24,558 bases of DNA, from the NCBI GenBank assembly GCA_049999725.1, contig JBNGIS010034964.1, forward strand, positions 1 to 24,558, written 5' to 3'. The notes beneath the pieces were generated by a model. The model did not search any database. It was not told the DNA's origin and saw only the letters and a program-made list of their open reading frames with translations. The number at the start of each line of letters is the position of its first letter. Position 1 is the first letter of the stretch. A program made the position numbers and the translations under genes. Shown here piece after piece: positions 10,130-20,477 of the stretch. This DNA comes from Haplomitrium mnioides. Its lineage: Eukaryota; Marchantiophyta; Haplomitriopsida; Calobryales.

Positions 10130-10912
10130 AACAAGAACCTTTTTTTAAGGAAAAAATTGTAATTTTTGAATTCAAAAAAACTTTCAAAATAAGGTTATTT
10201 TTTAAAAACAAAAAGTACATGAGTTTCTTGGATTTGTTTTTGGCCGTTTCAACAAGCATAATCAAGCAAGAGTCATTTTTGTTATGCAAAATTAATCAAT
10301 ATTATTAGTTTTTATGAAAATATTGGAAAACTTTAATTTGATGAAAATCATAAAAATTATCGTAAGTTTTCACCAAAAAATTGCATTTATTATTGACTAC
10401 AATTCTAAGCCCAAAGGTTGAAATACACATGATAACAAGCTATTTTGAAATATGTTTGATTGCACAAACTCTAAGCGCACGTAGACATGGTGCTCTTTCA
10501 AACTTTTTTGTTGGAAAAAAAATTACACAACATAACGAAAAACCCTGAAATGATTAGAAATTACATACAATCAAAAGTTAAAAAGTCTTTTGAAAATCCA
10601 TGCAATCAAAACTTAATGTAGGCTTTCAAAAAGGTTTTAGCATGTAAAAATATTTCATAATTCAATGAAGCATATACACAAACGTATCATAGTTCAGAAT
10701 AAAAAAGGAGTAGCTAAGTAGATTGAATTAAGATTGTAAACAAGAAACATCTCTAAGTTTTAGACTTGATTCAACTAAACAAAGGTCTCATGATCAACAA
10801 AAGAGTCTATAACTTGTGTACAAACAAAGTTGTAATCAATAGTCTTTTTATGAAGAAGCTTGAGGGTTGTACATGAGAAGTAGAACTTGTGGAAGGCTTG
10901 GACTTCCACCCC
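10130..10912. other. AT-rich subterminal region without genes
   Basis: This stretch has many A and T runs and no credible frame. It resembles in character, though not clearly in sequence, the AT-rich stretch at 20478-20780 next to the other terminal repeat. Weak copies of the TGCGC-type motif appear near 10475 and 10918. I see no RNA gene. Confidence 0.6.
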
Positions 10913-11130
10913 AAAGTCTATGCGCACTTAGGAATCCAAGCTCAAAATATGAACACTCCACCCCAAAGTCCCTGCGCGCTTAGGAATCCAAGCTCAACAT
11001 ATGAACACTCCACCCAAAAGTCTATACGCGCATAAGAATCCAAACTCACCATATGAACACTCCACTCCAAAGTCTATGCGCGCATAGGAATTTGATCTCA
11101 CCATCTGAACATTCCACAACAAAGACCGAC
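10913..11130. repeat. 52-bp tandem array with palindromic cores (left subterminal)
   Basis: Units start with AAAGTC at 10913, 10965, 11017 and 11069, exactly 52 bp apart, with a decayed fifth at 11121. Each has a core of the type CTATGCGCGCATAG (variants TATGCGCACTTAG, CCTGCGCGCTTAG and TATACGCGCATAA), then AGAATCCAA-CTCA and ATGAACACTCCAC. The core belongs to the same palindrome family as the intron arrays and the right-hand tail. Confidence 0.9.
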
Positions 11131-11718
11131 AAGAACTTAGGTTTTAGGTTGTGCAGAAGAGTTTCTATACACACGACGTTTCAACTTGCGAATCAAAGTC
11201 TATACATGCATAGGGTTCATACTTCTACAACCAAAGATAGAGATTGTAAACATTCTATTTTTTCGCAACAAACTCTACGCACACAAAAGATTTTGATTTC
11301 TAATTCGAAATCTAAAAGTAAAAACGGGTACAAGCTCTACATCTGAGTCAAATAACGTAAAGGGTTTTAAGTTTTACATCGAAGACCTAACAAGAAAAAA
11401 ACAATTAGTAAATTTAGGCAGATGCTTTAGCGAGACAATAACCTTAAACTCTTCTAGAGAATAATAAAGTTGGAAATAAAATACCTACATTTTGGATAAG
11501 AAGATATTTTTACAAAGCAAATAAAAATATTAACTAAAGATTTAGGCTTCATTTACACATAATAACATTCAACTTGAAATAATTTACAATCAAAAGTTCA
11601 AGTTGGCAATAAATTCAATAGGTTGCTTCAAAAAATTCTCAAGTACTTTTTAAAATAATAATCTTAAATTACAATATACTTGAAAATACAAAATATAGAA
11701 TAAAATTCTTTAATGACT
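11131..11718. other. AT-rich spacer downstream of the transposase
   Basis: No gene is visible between the 52-bp array and the transposase stop codon. A single degenerate palindrome unit occurs near 11196 (TCTATACATGCATAGGG). The stretch probably holds the transposase 3' untranslated region on the minus strand. Confidence 0.5.
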
Positions 11719-13429
11719 TTAGTCACTCATCTCGACTTCTTCAGATTCAGCTTCAGAAGATTCATCAAGGTTTGTTCGATCTCCCTCAGTGTTAATGACA
11801 TTGATTGAATATCTTTGAAACATTTCAAGATTAAGGGCTTTTTGTCTTTTGTACTCAAATGGATTTTCTTTGCTGGTAGCTAAAATAGTTTTCCTCAATC
11901 GGTTTTTTTTTTTGTAAGAAGAAAATCAGAAGACATAATCGTGATTTGCATCACATCAAGAACATCAATATATAACTTGGATTTGTATTTCCCTTTTGTT
12001 GCTGCTATTTTTTCTGGGAAGTATTGCTTAGAAAATGCATCTTCAACCAAACAAGCAAACCATTAAACTTGTACTCGTTTTGAGTTTGGAGGATCTTCCT
12101 CATCAAATAAAAAAACTTTGAGAACTTTGGCAACCCAAAATGGTTTGCTCTTTAGATCCAGAGATGCAACAACACAAATAAATATTCTAGCTTTCAACTC
12201 ATGTAGATTGTCGAATTTATATCCGTATCGAGTATTGTGCGAAAGTGTCTCTTCTCGTGGTCTAGGTGGTTCATCATAGATTGCTTAACATGTAGAAAAT
12301 ATTTGCCATACCGGTGTATCTTCTTCTTTCTGTAAAGAATCAATCTGAGAATCTAGACAAACATTTTAAGAATCATTACAAGTGTTTGATTGTTGTGAAG
12401 GTGGAAAGGCAAATTTTGCTTCAAGTCGTCATCTTTATTTTTCAAGGATATAGGCTGCAATCTCTTGTTGGGCAAGAAAAAAGTGATTCCACCATTGAAT
12501 ATCAAAATCTATAAAGAACTTGTAGCAGCTCTCACTTATGTTGTCCATTATTGAAAATACCACTTTCTCGGCATCCACTTCTCTTTCTTCCTTTTGAGAT
12601 CGTTTGATTTCAGAATATATCTTGAGAGGAATCAACATTGAACTCACAATTTCTCTGTCCACTTTAGGTAGGCACTTGAGTTGACAAATACTATATGCAA
12701 GTAGCCAAAATTCATATGTTGAAAACTGTTTACTCTAAATCTTTGCCTTGGATTCATTTAACTAGAATTTGAATTGTTGATTAAAAGTAATATCATGCAT
12801 CCTTTGAACCAAAGAGGGACATTGCTGCAGAAACATTTTGAAACCCCTAATTTCCAACAAAAGAGTCACGTGAGGTTTAGGATTATAGGATAATTGAAGT
12901 GCTTCGCTAAGACTCGTAGTTGTAAAAGCTTTAACATGTTTGAAACATTTTGAGAATTGGCTGAACATTTGATTGATTTGATCATGATTATGGCCAACCA
13001 TGAGAAATCCCACCTTGATTTTTTCAAAAAACATTCTTGGCAATAAAGAGACTAAGATACCCTAACAGCATAGAATTCTTATTCTCTCGTTTTGGGTTGT
13101 CCAACTCAAGATACAAAGTTGGAGGTAGCGGGCCTTCAAAGTCACACAATATTTTGTTGAGGATAGTAACTGTCAAATTAGAATCGCTTCTTAGGTTTCC
13201 TTACATTAAGAAGACCCTCAAAGAGAGAGCATGATTGAACATTAAGGCACTAACAACATGCACACCCACCAAACAATCTTTATTAATGTTTTTTGGTGGC
13301 GAAGGCCAGTGTGGGATACCAATTTTCTTCTGATCCATTCTATCAATGACAATTTTCAAGTACTTTTGACCATCGGCATAACATGTTCTTTGATGGTTTG
13401 CAAGTTTTGATCTTTCTTTCATTTGTCAA

Positions 13430-14170
13430 TCACGATAAAGAAACAATTGGCGATTATGTTTGACTACATCATCACAAAGCATGAAGGACATAAAAGTAGT
13501 TCAGTAAAACATATGTCGATATTTGTAACTTCAAAACACAACCTAAGGTGCCACAAACATTCAAATTATTTTGAAGAAATGTTTGAATTTGTAGAAACTA
13601 AACACTTTGTAAGAGATTAAAAATAAACTCTAGGCAATTTATAAAAAGGAAAATCTGTTTCGAAAAGAAAAAAAAACAAGATTTACAAACAAAGGGTACT
13701 AAAACACATCCTCTGAGCATTTAGGATGAGTAGAGATAACAACTGATCGTATGCATGCATAGAACCAATATAACAACACAATTATCATGGCTTGTTGTGA
13801 CTGTTGTCGTGAGTGGTTTTAAAAGAAATAAGAACAAATGCTATGCGCACACAAGATTTTTGAACAACTAAAATTCTTCTTTCAAATTTTGTTTTTACAA
13901 AGGCTCTTCATTTAAAGGAACAAAAAAAAACTTGTTGAAAGGCTAAGGTCACCACCAAGAATCAAATTCATTTTCTAGCTTTATTTGATTGTAGACAAGG
14001 TTGAAATTGAAATATAAAACAACAGAATCTATGCGAGCATAGACCCTCTTTTCACAACTCAACGTGTTAAAAATTATTCAACTCAAATCTTCTTTGCTAA
14101 ATAACTTCACCAAAAAATTATCTTTTGGCTATAAGTTGAGAAAACATAACATCTCTAGAACTAGGCTTTG
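13430..14170 (-). other. Probable intron of the transposase gene, with palindrome units
   Basis: No protein similarity is visible between the zinc-like exon (14174-14473) and the ERS...HQRT exon (13201-13422), although family proteins read straight from one to the other. The stretch is AT-rich and holds isolated units of the GC-rich palindrome: GTATGCATGCATAG near 13750, CTATGCGCAC near 13840 and CTATGCGAGCATAG near 14032. The exact splice sites are uncertain. Confidence 0.5.
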
Positions 14171-15596
14171 AGTCTAGACATAAGAGAATGGATTAGCCAA
14201 AGGTTTCAAAAGAGAAGAAAATTTGTTATCTTTGTCGAACTTCAAGACAGATATTTCTCGCAAAGATTTTATATCTTTACATGTTTCACAAACAACAAAT
14301 CTATTGTGTTTTGGAATTTTTACATTTGGAAAATAAGTTCTCCAATGTTTTGTAAGACCTGAGAAACTAAGAATACAATAAGGATCTTTCTCTTCCAAAT
14401 AAGTTGTGTAGTAGTTATAACCTTCCCATTTTGTAAAATTATCAAGCAAGTTGTACACTTTGTGAGTGGGCATTCTCTTGCAATGTCCTTGGAAAAAATT
14501 GTCTATCCACTCACATACAAAACTCCTTTAGCACATAGTTCTCTTTCTCCAAAAATGCCTCTAGGATCTGTGTTTTTGAGATTTTGAATCATTTGGATTC
14601 TATCATTCCCTATTGCTAATATTAATTTAAAGGCTCTTTTATAGACAAAGGTACCACCAGACAGTGTAAATCGATTTTCAACATCAGAGTCTTTTCTTGG
14701 TATTCCCTACAACAATGTGATATCTCCATTCTTCAAGCTTTGTCAAAAGTACGTTTCTCTCACAGTTTTCAAAAAGTCTGTCTTGCACAACAAGAAGCAA
14801 TTATTTGGACAACAAGAAATTCTCTTCAATTTAGAAATTGACATTATATCGAGCTTTTTCTTTACAAAGCTCTTGTCATAATGGACTTTTTGCAAAGAAT
14901 TTTGCCGTAAGATGTTTACCCGTTTGGGTTTTGGCCCAAACAAAGAATTATAATGTTTTGCTAAACGATTCGGTCCATAAGCAAATCCATTAATAGGAGA
15001 TAATTCATCTTGAAGATCTTGGTCCTCATTGTAAACACTGTTTGTTCTGTCGCAGAATATTTTTAAGAGATGAGGTTCTTCTTGGGGATTAGGAGAACTG
15101 CACCATTCCAAAACCAAGTCTTGATCAATATCTCCATTAGAAGTAAATGTTTCTTTTAATAAAATTGATGCTCTTGACAATAACTCCAAAGAAATGCTGA
15201 TTGATTGAGACTCTTTACTAAAATCATTTCCCAAACTATCGTCTGAGGACTCCTCCAAAAGAATTCGGTTTGTTTCAAATGTTCCAATCTCTTTGCGAAG
15301 TGCAACTTGAAACAAAATTAGTTGGTGTTTGAGTGGTGATATCAGAGAGAGTGGCTCATCTCCAAAATTAAAATTGTCCACAGAATGTATGATTTTTGGG
15401 TTATGAACAAACATACTTTGATCATGAATATCGAAGTCTCCCTTAGATGTTGACAAAGAAAGGTCTACAACCGTTTGGAATTTCTATGTTGAACTTTTTT
15501 TTTTGATATTTTGGAATATTCAAAAGAACGATTCAACTTCAACCGCTTGAAGGGCAACAAAGATCTTGTGTTGGATGAAGATTGTTTCTTTAATTC

Positions 15597-15686
15597 TCTA
15601 CGAGCACCAAGTTCCCTCTTTGATCCTTTGCGCACAAGTTGTTCAGTCATTGATCCTATACGTGCATGAAGTTCACCTTCTCAAAA
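15597..15686 (-). repeat. In-frame 30-bp tandem array inside the transposase N-terminus
   Basis: Three consecutive 30-bp units start at 15597, 15627 and 15657. They share CAAGTT or GAAGTT and the junction TTGATCC, and carry degenerate cores CTACGAGCAC, TTTGCGCACA and CTATACGTGCATG. Because 30 is a multiple of three, the array keeps the reading frame and adds about ten residues per unit (for example MTEQLVRKGSKRELGARREL). The same motif family that fills introns and termini appears to have entered coding sequence here. Confidence 0.65.
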
Positions 15687-15890
15687 TTTTTGAGCGGAGC
15701 TATCTAATTTAATAGAAGTCATCTTTTTCTCTAATATACTCGCCATCACACTTGACACTTTTGGTACTCCATCACTTACCTCCAAATAACTGTCATTTGA
15801 AATGTCAACCTGTTTGTCAAAAGTAACACTTTTTTGTGAAGATGAATCTTGAAACTCTAACCTCTTCTTGCCTTTAAAAACTCTAGCCAT

Positions 15891-16353
15891 TGAAAAGGCT
15901 ATCTAAAAATCAAGTATTTCAAGGAATTATGTCAACAAATATTATGAACCTCTTACAACATATCTAAAATATGTGTTTTTGTCATTTTCTTTTTTGCAAA
16001 ACGACAAAATTTGGAACATTTTGTGAAGAAAATGAAAAAAAGAAATTGGAAAGATGAAACAAGCAATGATTTATATACTAACTTTTTTTTGCACTAAGCA
16101 AACCTATGTGTCAAGAGCTATGCGAATCATTTTTTGGCGGGAAAAGGCATGTTTTGAAATTTAGTTATAAAAAGAGCGTCAATGGAAAGTTTATGTCCAT
16201 TGTCGTGAGTTCAGTTTTTGGTTTTTGTTTTCTAGGTATTGTTGTTTTTGCATTTACTTACTTTTTTTTTCCATTTCCAGCCTTTAGAGATTTCTAAACT
16301 TTTGTTCATTACATTTTTTACCTCCAATTAGACATGTCTCTAACATCTTGAGA
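15891..16353. promoter_or_regulatory. Divergent promoter region between transposase and methyltransferase
   Basis: The two genes point away from each other with about 460 bp between start codons. On the minus strand TATATAA lies at 16071-16077, about 180 bp before the transposase ATG. On the plus strand TATAAAAAG lies at 16166-16174, about 180 bp before the methyltransferase ATG. The near-symmetric placement suggests a bidirectional promoter. No other conserved sites are evident. Confidence 0.5.
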
Positions 16354-16773
16354 ATGGCATCTCAAGGAAATGTTTCTTGCCCTTCTCAACCAAAGCCATA
16401 CAGGTATTTAGATGTTGTCAAGGCTCTAGAGCCTGAAAAACTTGAGTGGAATTGGCTAGATAATTATTGTTCTTTGAAATACCCCGATCAACATCTTTAC
16501 CTTTTTGTTGGTGAAATTGAAAATTTTAATTTGGGTCTACTGGTCCAAATCACCATGATCCAAGAAGGCAAAAAAACCAACATCGGGCTGCTTAAACAAT
16601 CCCAAGATGCAATTACCCTTTACAGTGAAAATCGCAAACAATTTTCTTTTTCCGAAATGAAAGAGAAGGACATTTTTGTGAAACATCTTCAGGCCGCGAA
16701 GGAAGATGGCAAGGTAAATTCTGAAAATCTCTTTTCTTTTGTTTCTTTTCTTACTAAGTCGTAACTCCTAGAG

Positions 16774-17065
16774 AGTCCATGCAAGCATGGATTTCCAAGG
16801 TCCATTCGAGCATGGACTCCCAAATCCATGCGCGCTTGGACTCCAAAATCCATGCGCGCATGGACTCCCAAGTCTATGCGCACATGAACCTCGAGACTCC
16901 ATGCTCGCATGGACTCCCATTGCCCATGCGCGCATGGACTTCGGAGTCCCTACATGCAAGGACTTGGAAGTCCTTACACTCTTGGATTCCCAAGTCCATG
17001 CACGCATGGACTCCTTTGTGTAGTGCATGCATGTAATGCTATTAGAGTCCATACGCCCAGTGAAT
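16774..17065. repeat. Palindromic array in intron 1 of copy 2
   Basis: About twelve units of roughly 24-26 bp lie within the intron 16714-17114. Each is a GTCCATGCGCGCATGGAC-like inverted repeat joined by short CTCCAA or TCCCAAGT spacers. Perfect CCATGCGCGCATGG cores lie at 16850-16863 and 16924-16937. Others are near-palindromes (CCATGCAAGCATGG, CCATGCTCGCATGG, CCATGCACGCATGG). The translated frames through it are by-products of the regular spacing. Confidence 0.9.
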
Positions 17066-18585
17066 GTCAAGTCTTACACTTGTACTTATGCTTAATTTTT
17101 TGTTTTGTTTTCAGTGCACTCAGCTTCTGGTGGATTTTTTGGATAGCTACAAAGACGCAAAAGCGCGTCAAGTGTGACTTTAATAAATTGGCCATCCATA
17201 TCAAGATTTTGAAGTCCAAGCAGAGCATCAATATTCAACAACTAATGCTACATCTAAGCGATGCAACATTCTCAATTCACGTGGCAGGCCCTTGTGCCCA
17301 AAAGAAAAGAAAGGAGGTTGAGCCAACTGAGGCTCCAAAAAAGAAGAAACCGGCTGCCAAGAAGAAAAAACCTTTTCCAACACCAGTTATTGAGGAGGAG
17401 TCAACCCCCTCAAAATCTATAGCAAAGTCATCTTCAACTGCCCCTTTGTCTTCATCACCAAGCAACTCGAGGAGGGAATCAGATCCACGACCAGTTCAAG
17501 CTCCAACATCAAGAGCTAAAAGGCAATCCCACAAGGGGTTGCAAACTTTCCAAGAAAGGGAGCAAGTGGACCCTCAGATAGTGTCTTAGGAAGACAAAAA
17601 CAAAATAAAAGAGTCTGCAATCTAGCAATGCAGAGTCCGTGAAGAAACAATCACAATAAGGCTAGAGAATTTGAATCCGCCTAAACTTGAAATGGACAAC
17701 TAGAGTCCATTCTAGATTAGAAGGTTGAATGAGGATTTTGTTGAGCTTTTGGCGCAGAGAATGCTCACAAACAAGCATGCACGTAGTTTTTTCATCGTTG
17801 TTGTTGACTCAAAGTGTGGGTTAAAGGACAAGTCAGAGTTCAATATTAAGATTCCTAACAAGTATTGTTATGAGATTGCAGGAGGCAATCACAGTGCTGC
17901 AGCAAGGCAACTATTAATCACAAAATATGGAGCAAGGAATCCAACATTATCGCTCTGCGATTGTTATGTCTACGTGGGGCTTACACCAATAGAGGCCCGT
18001 ATTTTTGCTACTGATGACAACTATGACCAGAGGTATAGGCTGGAAATGACCTCCATTTAAAAGGTCAAATATTGGCATCAAAGATTTGTCGAGAGTGGGA
18101 TGGTGTCATCCCAAAAATTGAAAAGAGAGTTGGTGCTAGAAACCTTGGAGATAAAGCCCCAAGTCAACACTTGAGAAGATTGTAGCTTCTCGGGACAACT
18201 AGTTCCAGCTGGCATTCAGAAGTGGAGAGCTATGGGATCTACAACAGAGCATTTTTGTGATGTGGGAGAAGAATACGATCAAAGGCCAGAAGCTAAAGGC
18301 CAAGGGATCTCTAAGAGTGGAGGACATGAAGTGGACACCTTGGAGGTCCCTTCAAGGTCTTCTTGACAAAGTAAAGATTTCAATTTTGAAGCAAGTGGAA
18401 ACCAAAGAGCTTTCAATGGACGAAATGTCTCGGGAGGTAGAGAGACATAACGTTTTGGTTGTTATGGTAAAAATTTTTTTTTAAAGGTTTATTACAGCAC
18501 TTGGGAGGAGGCAAGAGAGGAGTACCCTCTCCAAATTGAGGAGTCCAAGATGGCTGCTTTCTATTCAAGCTTTGAGAAGCTTTTG

Positions 18586-18801
18586 GTAAGTTCTTCTTTT
18601 TACATCACATTCATTTCTAGGGAGTTGCAGTGAGTTTATTTTAAGTTGTCCTTTGTTTTCATAAAATAGGTGTAGGGTCCATGCGCGCACGGACTTTGCA
18701 GTTCAAGCGCGCAGGAGTTGCAAAGTCATTGCACACTTGGAATACGAGCATGGAATTGAGTGTCCCTCTCTAGCATATAATTTTTCTTATCTCCCTCTAA
18801 T

Positions 18802-18846
<45 letters not shown>

Positions 18847-18848
18847 AG
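18586..18848 (+). other. Intron 2 of copy 2, with palindrome units and a 42-T tract
   Basis: The donor is TTG|GTAAG and the acceptor TTTGCAG|AGG. The same intron exists in copy 1 (6953-7154) and copy 3 (22632-23012). It holds about three decayed palindrome units at 18677-18765 (GTCCATGCGCGCACGGAC first). An uninterrupted run of 42 T lies at 18803-18844, directly before the acceptor. Confidence 0.8.
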
Positions 18849-19402
18849 AGGGACAAAACTTTCAAATGTCAGTTGACTAAAAATTGACAAAAGCTACAAA
18901 AGGTCAAAAAAGATCAAGGGTTGAAGAAGCCCCATAAGATCAAGACCAACCTCCCAGTCTTGTTTCCTATCCTCCAGCTTTTCTTCTTCATTGCCAAAAT
19001 TCTAGAGAGTGGAAATCAAGGCAGCAAAGCGGTGTTGCATCTCTTACAACTAAAGGAGTTGTGAGACAAGGACGAGGACTTAATGTCTTATGTCGATGGT
19101 CTCAACGTGGCATTTAACCAAGTCCACAAAGAGGCCAACGTTTGACAATTGAAAGGCTTGGTGAAACCTAGGTGTTTTACTTTGGCTATTGTGGATATTC
19201 CTTACGATTACAACCTTAAGAAATGTAAGCATGACAATTCTGAACCATATTCAAAAGTTGACGTTTTTTACATGGTTTCATCTTTTGCGGCAATTATAAC
19301 ATTGGATTTTTAATCTTTTGTTATTATACACTCGTCGTAACAGTTTGGCATCGTTGAGAATGCCCTCTCGGAAGTTTGTTGTGTCATTGACCATAGCATC
19401 TA

Positions 19403-19497
19403 GTAAGTTGTTCTTTGATTTTTTTAGTTTTTAATTTCTCTTTTTTACTTTTCTTGCACTTTGGTTGTAATGTTTAATTTGTTCTTTTTTTTTATAG
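19403..19497 (+). other. Intron 3 of copy 2
   Basis: A 95-bp AT-rich intron begins GTAAGT after CATCTA and ends TTTATAG before GGACAAGAGCAACATTCATC. Matching introns lie at 7711-7810 (100 bp, copy 1) and at 21977-22074 on the minus strand (98 bp, copy 3). The shared position shows that all copies descend from an intron-containing DNA gene and are not retrocopies. Confidence 0.8.
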
Positions 19498-20142
19498 GGA
19501 CAAGAGCAACATTCATCATTCTGGTGGTCCTAGAATCGCACATGCCCATGAATATTGGATTGTAGGCTATTGGACGAAAGAAGGGAAGAGGAGCATGAGG
19601 CTTTTTAACTTGCAGCCTTCTCTTGTGACTGGACTTCCTCGACAAATCATACGTAGTGTTTTTAGTTGTCTTGCAACTTCTGCCAAACTTAAACACCTAA
19701 AACATGATGCTCTTATCAATGTTTATCAAAAGCCGCAAACGCTTTACAATTTTTTCATTGACTATTTGTCAACAGAGCAGGATTGGATCTTAGATCTTTG
19801 CTTTGGATTGAGCATAGGCCTTGTCTATGCTTTAAAGCTGATGCAAAACTGCATCGCGGTAGAATATGATAGACATCAGTCTATCTACATTCCTCAGAGG
19901 TTTTTGAGATGGCTTCCTTGCCATCCGATGTGATTGAGTCACAGATAGTTTATGAATACCACAAGGAACCTGTTTCTCCTGGTACTACAGATGTTATTGG
20001 TGATTTTATCGCAATATTTGGAACTAGAAAGTCTTGACATGACTCTTTAACGGCTGCAGATGCTCAACCTTTGGATTTAGATAAGACAATTCCTCCCAAA
20101 GAGGATAGAGCTTGATCATCTGTTTGAACAAATTGCTTTATT

Positions 20143-20148
20143 AATAAA
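20143..20148 (+). terminator. Possible polyadenylation signal of copy 2
   Basis: AATAAA lies 106 bp after the TGA at 20035-20037, in T-rich sequence. It is a plausible 3'-end signal, but the motif is short and common in AT-rich DNA. Confidence 0.4.
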
Positions 20149-20254
20149 GTATTTTTCTTACAAAGTTTTATTTGCCAAAGTTTTAGCTTGTTGCACTCTC
20201 AATCCACTTCAAGTTTTTTCATCACGATTCAATTTGGTGTGTCTAAGAATGGTT

Positions 20255-20445
20255 TGGAGTTAATTGCTAGTATAAGAATGGTTTGGAGTCAATTGCTAAT
20301 CTAGGAATGGTTTGGAGTCCATATGCACATGGCTTGGAGTCCATGCGCATATGAACTCTTGCAATCTTTGGTCGCTCATGCTTTACATTCTTATTTAGAG
20401 TCTATGTACATATAAGCTTTCTAGTTCTCGTTCGGAGTCTAACAA
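20255..20445. repeat. Right subterminal array of the 10098 unit (truncated)
   Basis: Diverged units follow the methyltransferase 3' flank: three AAGAATGG or AGGAATGGTTTGGAGT repeats, then GTCCATATGCACATGG, GTCCATGCGCATATGAAC and GTCTATGTACATATAAG cores. The last part (TAGTTCTCGTTCGGAGTCTA) matches the reverse complement of 20832-20852 in the inverted unit. The array is cut by the terminal repeat at 20446. Confidence 0.75.
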
Positions 20446-20477
20446 CCGCTACTTTGAACCAGGAACCGCTATTGAGT
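20446..20477 (-). repeat. Terminal repeat, methyltransferase-side end
   Basis: The first 16 bases equal those at 10098, followed by GGAACCGCTATTGAG against AGAACGGGCTATTCAG. Since this unit is inverted relative to the 10098 unit, the sequence represents the opposite end of the family and acts as an inverted partner of the left end. It interrupts the tail array of the 10098 unit. Confidence 0.7.

Larger units (their letters stand above)
11719..15890 (-). pseudogene. Transposase-like gene with DUF7869-type core (degenerate, intron-containing)
   Basis: The minus-strand start is the ATG at 15890 (MARVFKGKKRLEF). In order: a low-complexity N-terminus; a Cys-rich segment CCPNNCFLL followed by LKTVRETYF (about 14740-14830); a zinc-like KHNRFVVCETCKDIKSL (about 14260-14310); an ERS...HQRTCYADGQKY segment; IDRMDQKKIGIP (about 13310-13345); LDNPKRENKNSMLLGYL (about 13050-13105); MVGHNHDQINQMFSQF (about 12950-12992); and a C-terminal domain with PFWVAKV, ending in an acidic tail (EVEMSD, stop at 11719). 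The DxMDQxK, LDN...ENKN and GH-x-H-x-x-I series matches a eukaryotic transposase-like family I know as DUF7869. That these are catalytic acidic residues of an RNase H fold is inference. A T-run frameshift near 13030 and several stops break it. An intron probably lies at about 13430-14170. Confidence 0.75.
16354..20037 (+). pseudogene. ParB-like / DNA N6/N4-methyltransferase fusion, copy 2 (most complete)
   Basis: Exon 1 (16354-16713, 120 codons, MASQGNVSCPSQPKPYRYL...) splices in phase at AAG|GTAAAT to 17115 (CTQLLVDFLDSYKDAKARQ). After a Lys/Ser/Pro-rich linker comes a ParB-like domain (about 17730-18130): FFIVVVDSK, YEIAGGNHSAAARQLL (GGNH at 17881), CYVYVGLTPIEARIFATDDN. A helical segment leads to WEEAREEYPL. 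Then come the methyltransferase motif IV, VDIPYDYN (19194-19208), HEYWIVGYWTKEGK, YQKPQTLYNFF and the motif I region LDLCFGLSIGLVYAL (about 19793-19835), then VEYDRH. The IV-before-I order marks the beta class, which methylates adenine N6 or cytosine N4. ParB plus methyltransferase combinations are known from phages and bacteria. The TGA at 20035 is shared with copy 3, so it is probably the true stop. Frameshifts (near 17175 and 19905) and many stops make it a pseudogene. Confidence 0.8.
10098..20445. mobile_element. DNA transposon-like unit with transposase and ParB-methyltransferase genes (right end outside window)
   Basis: The unit starts at the 10098 terminal repeat, inside G2 reverse transcriptase. 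It then holds an AT-rich subterminal region, a 52-bp palindrome-bearing array, the minus-strand transposase-like gene (11719-15890), a divergent intergenic region, the plus-strand methyltransferase gene (16354-20037), and a second palindrome-bearing tail (20255-20445). The tail is cut at about 20440-20445 by another copy of the terminal repeat belonging to the inverted unit at 20446. Its own right terminal repeat and the target-site duplication should lie beyond the window. That both genes belong to one element is inferred from the layout and from the inverted unit, not from a complete copy. Confidence 0.65.

Noticed and set aside
16774-17065. CRISPR-like array
   Set aside because: Units are near-contiguous variable palindromes without constant repeats and unique spacers, in eukaryotic intron context with no cas genes.
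16689-17070. Several open frames on both strands with repeated HARMD/HAWTS-like peptides
   Set aside because: They arise because the palindromic intron array has regular spacing and no stops. Both strands read similarly, and flanking splice sites place the array in an intron.
20035-20115. Longer methyltransferase C-terminus reading through TGA at 20035 to 20115
   Set aside because: The same TGA occurs at the same position in copy 3, so it is more likely the true stop than a mutation shared by chance.
20446-20477. Direct repeat with 10098-10129 read as LTR ends of one 10-kb element
   Set aside because: Sequence inside the two sites differs: transposase side at one, methyltransferase 3' side at the other. 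The gene order right of 20446 is inverted, so inverted termini of two units fit better.
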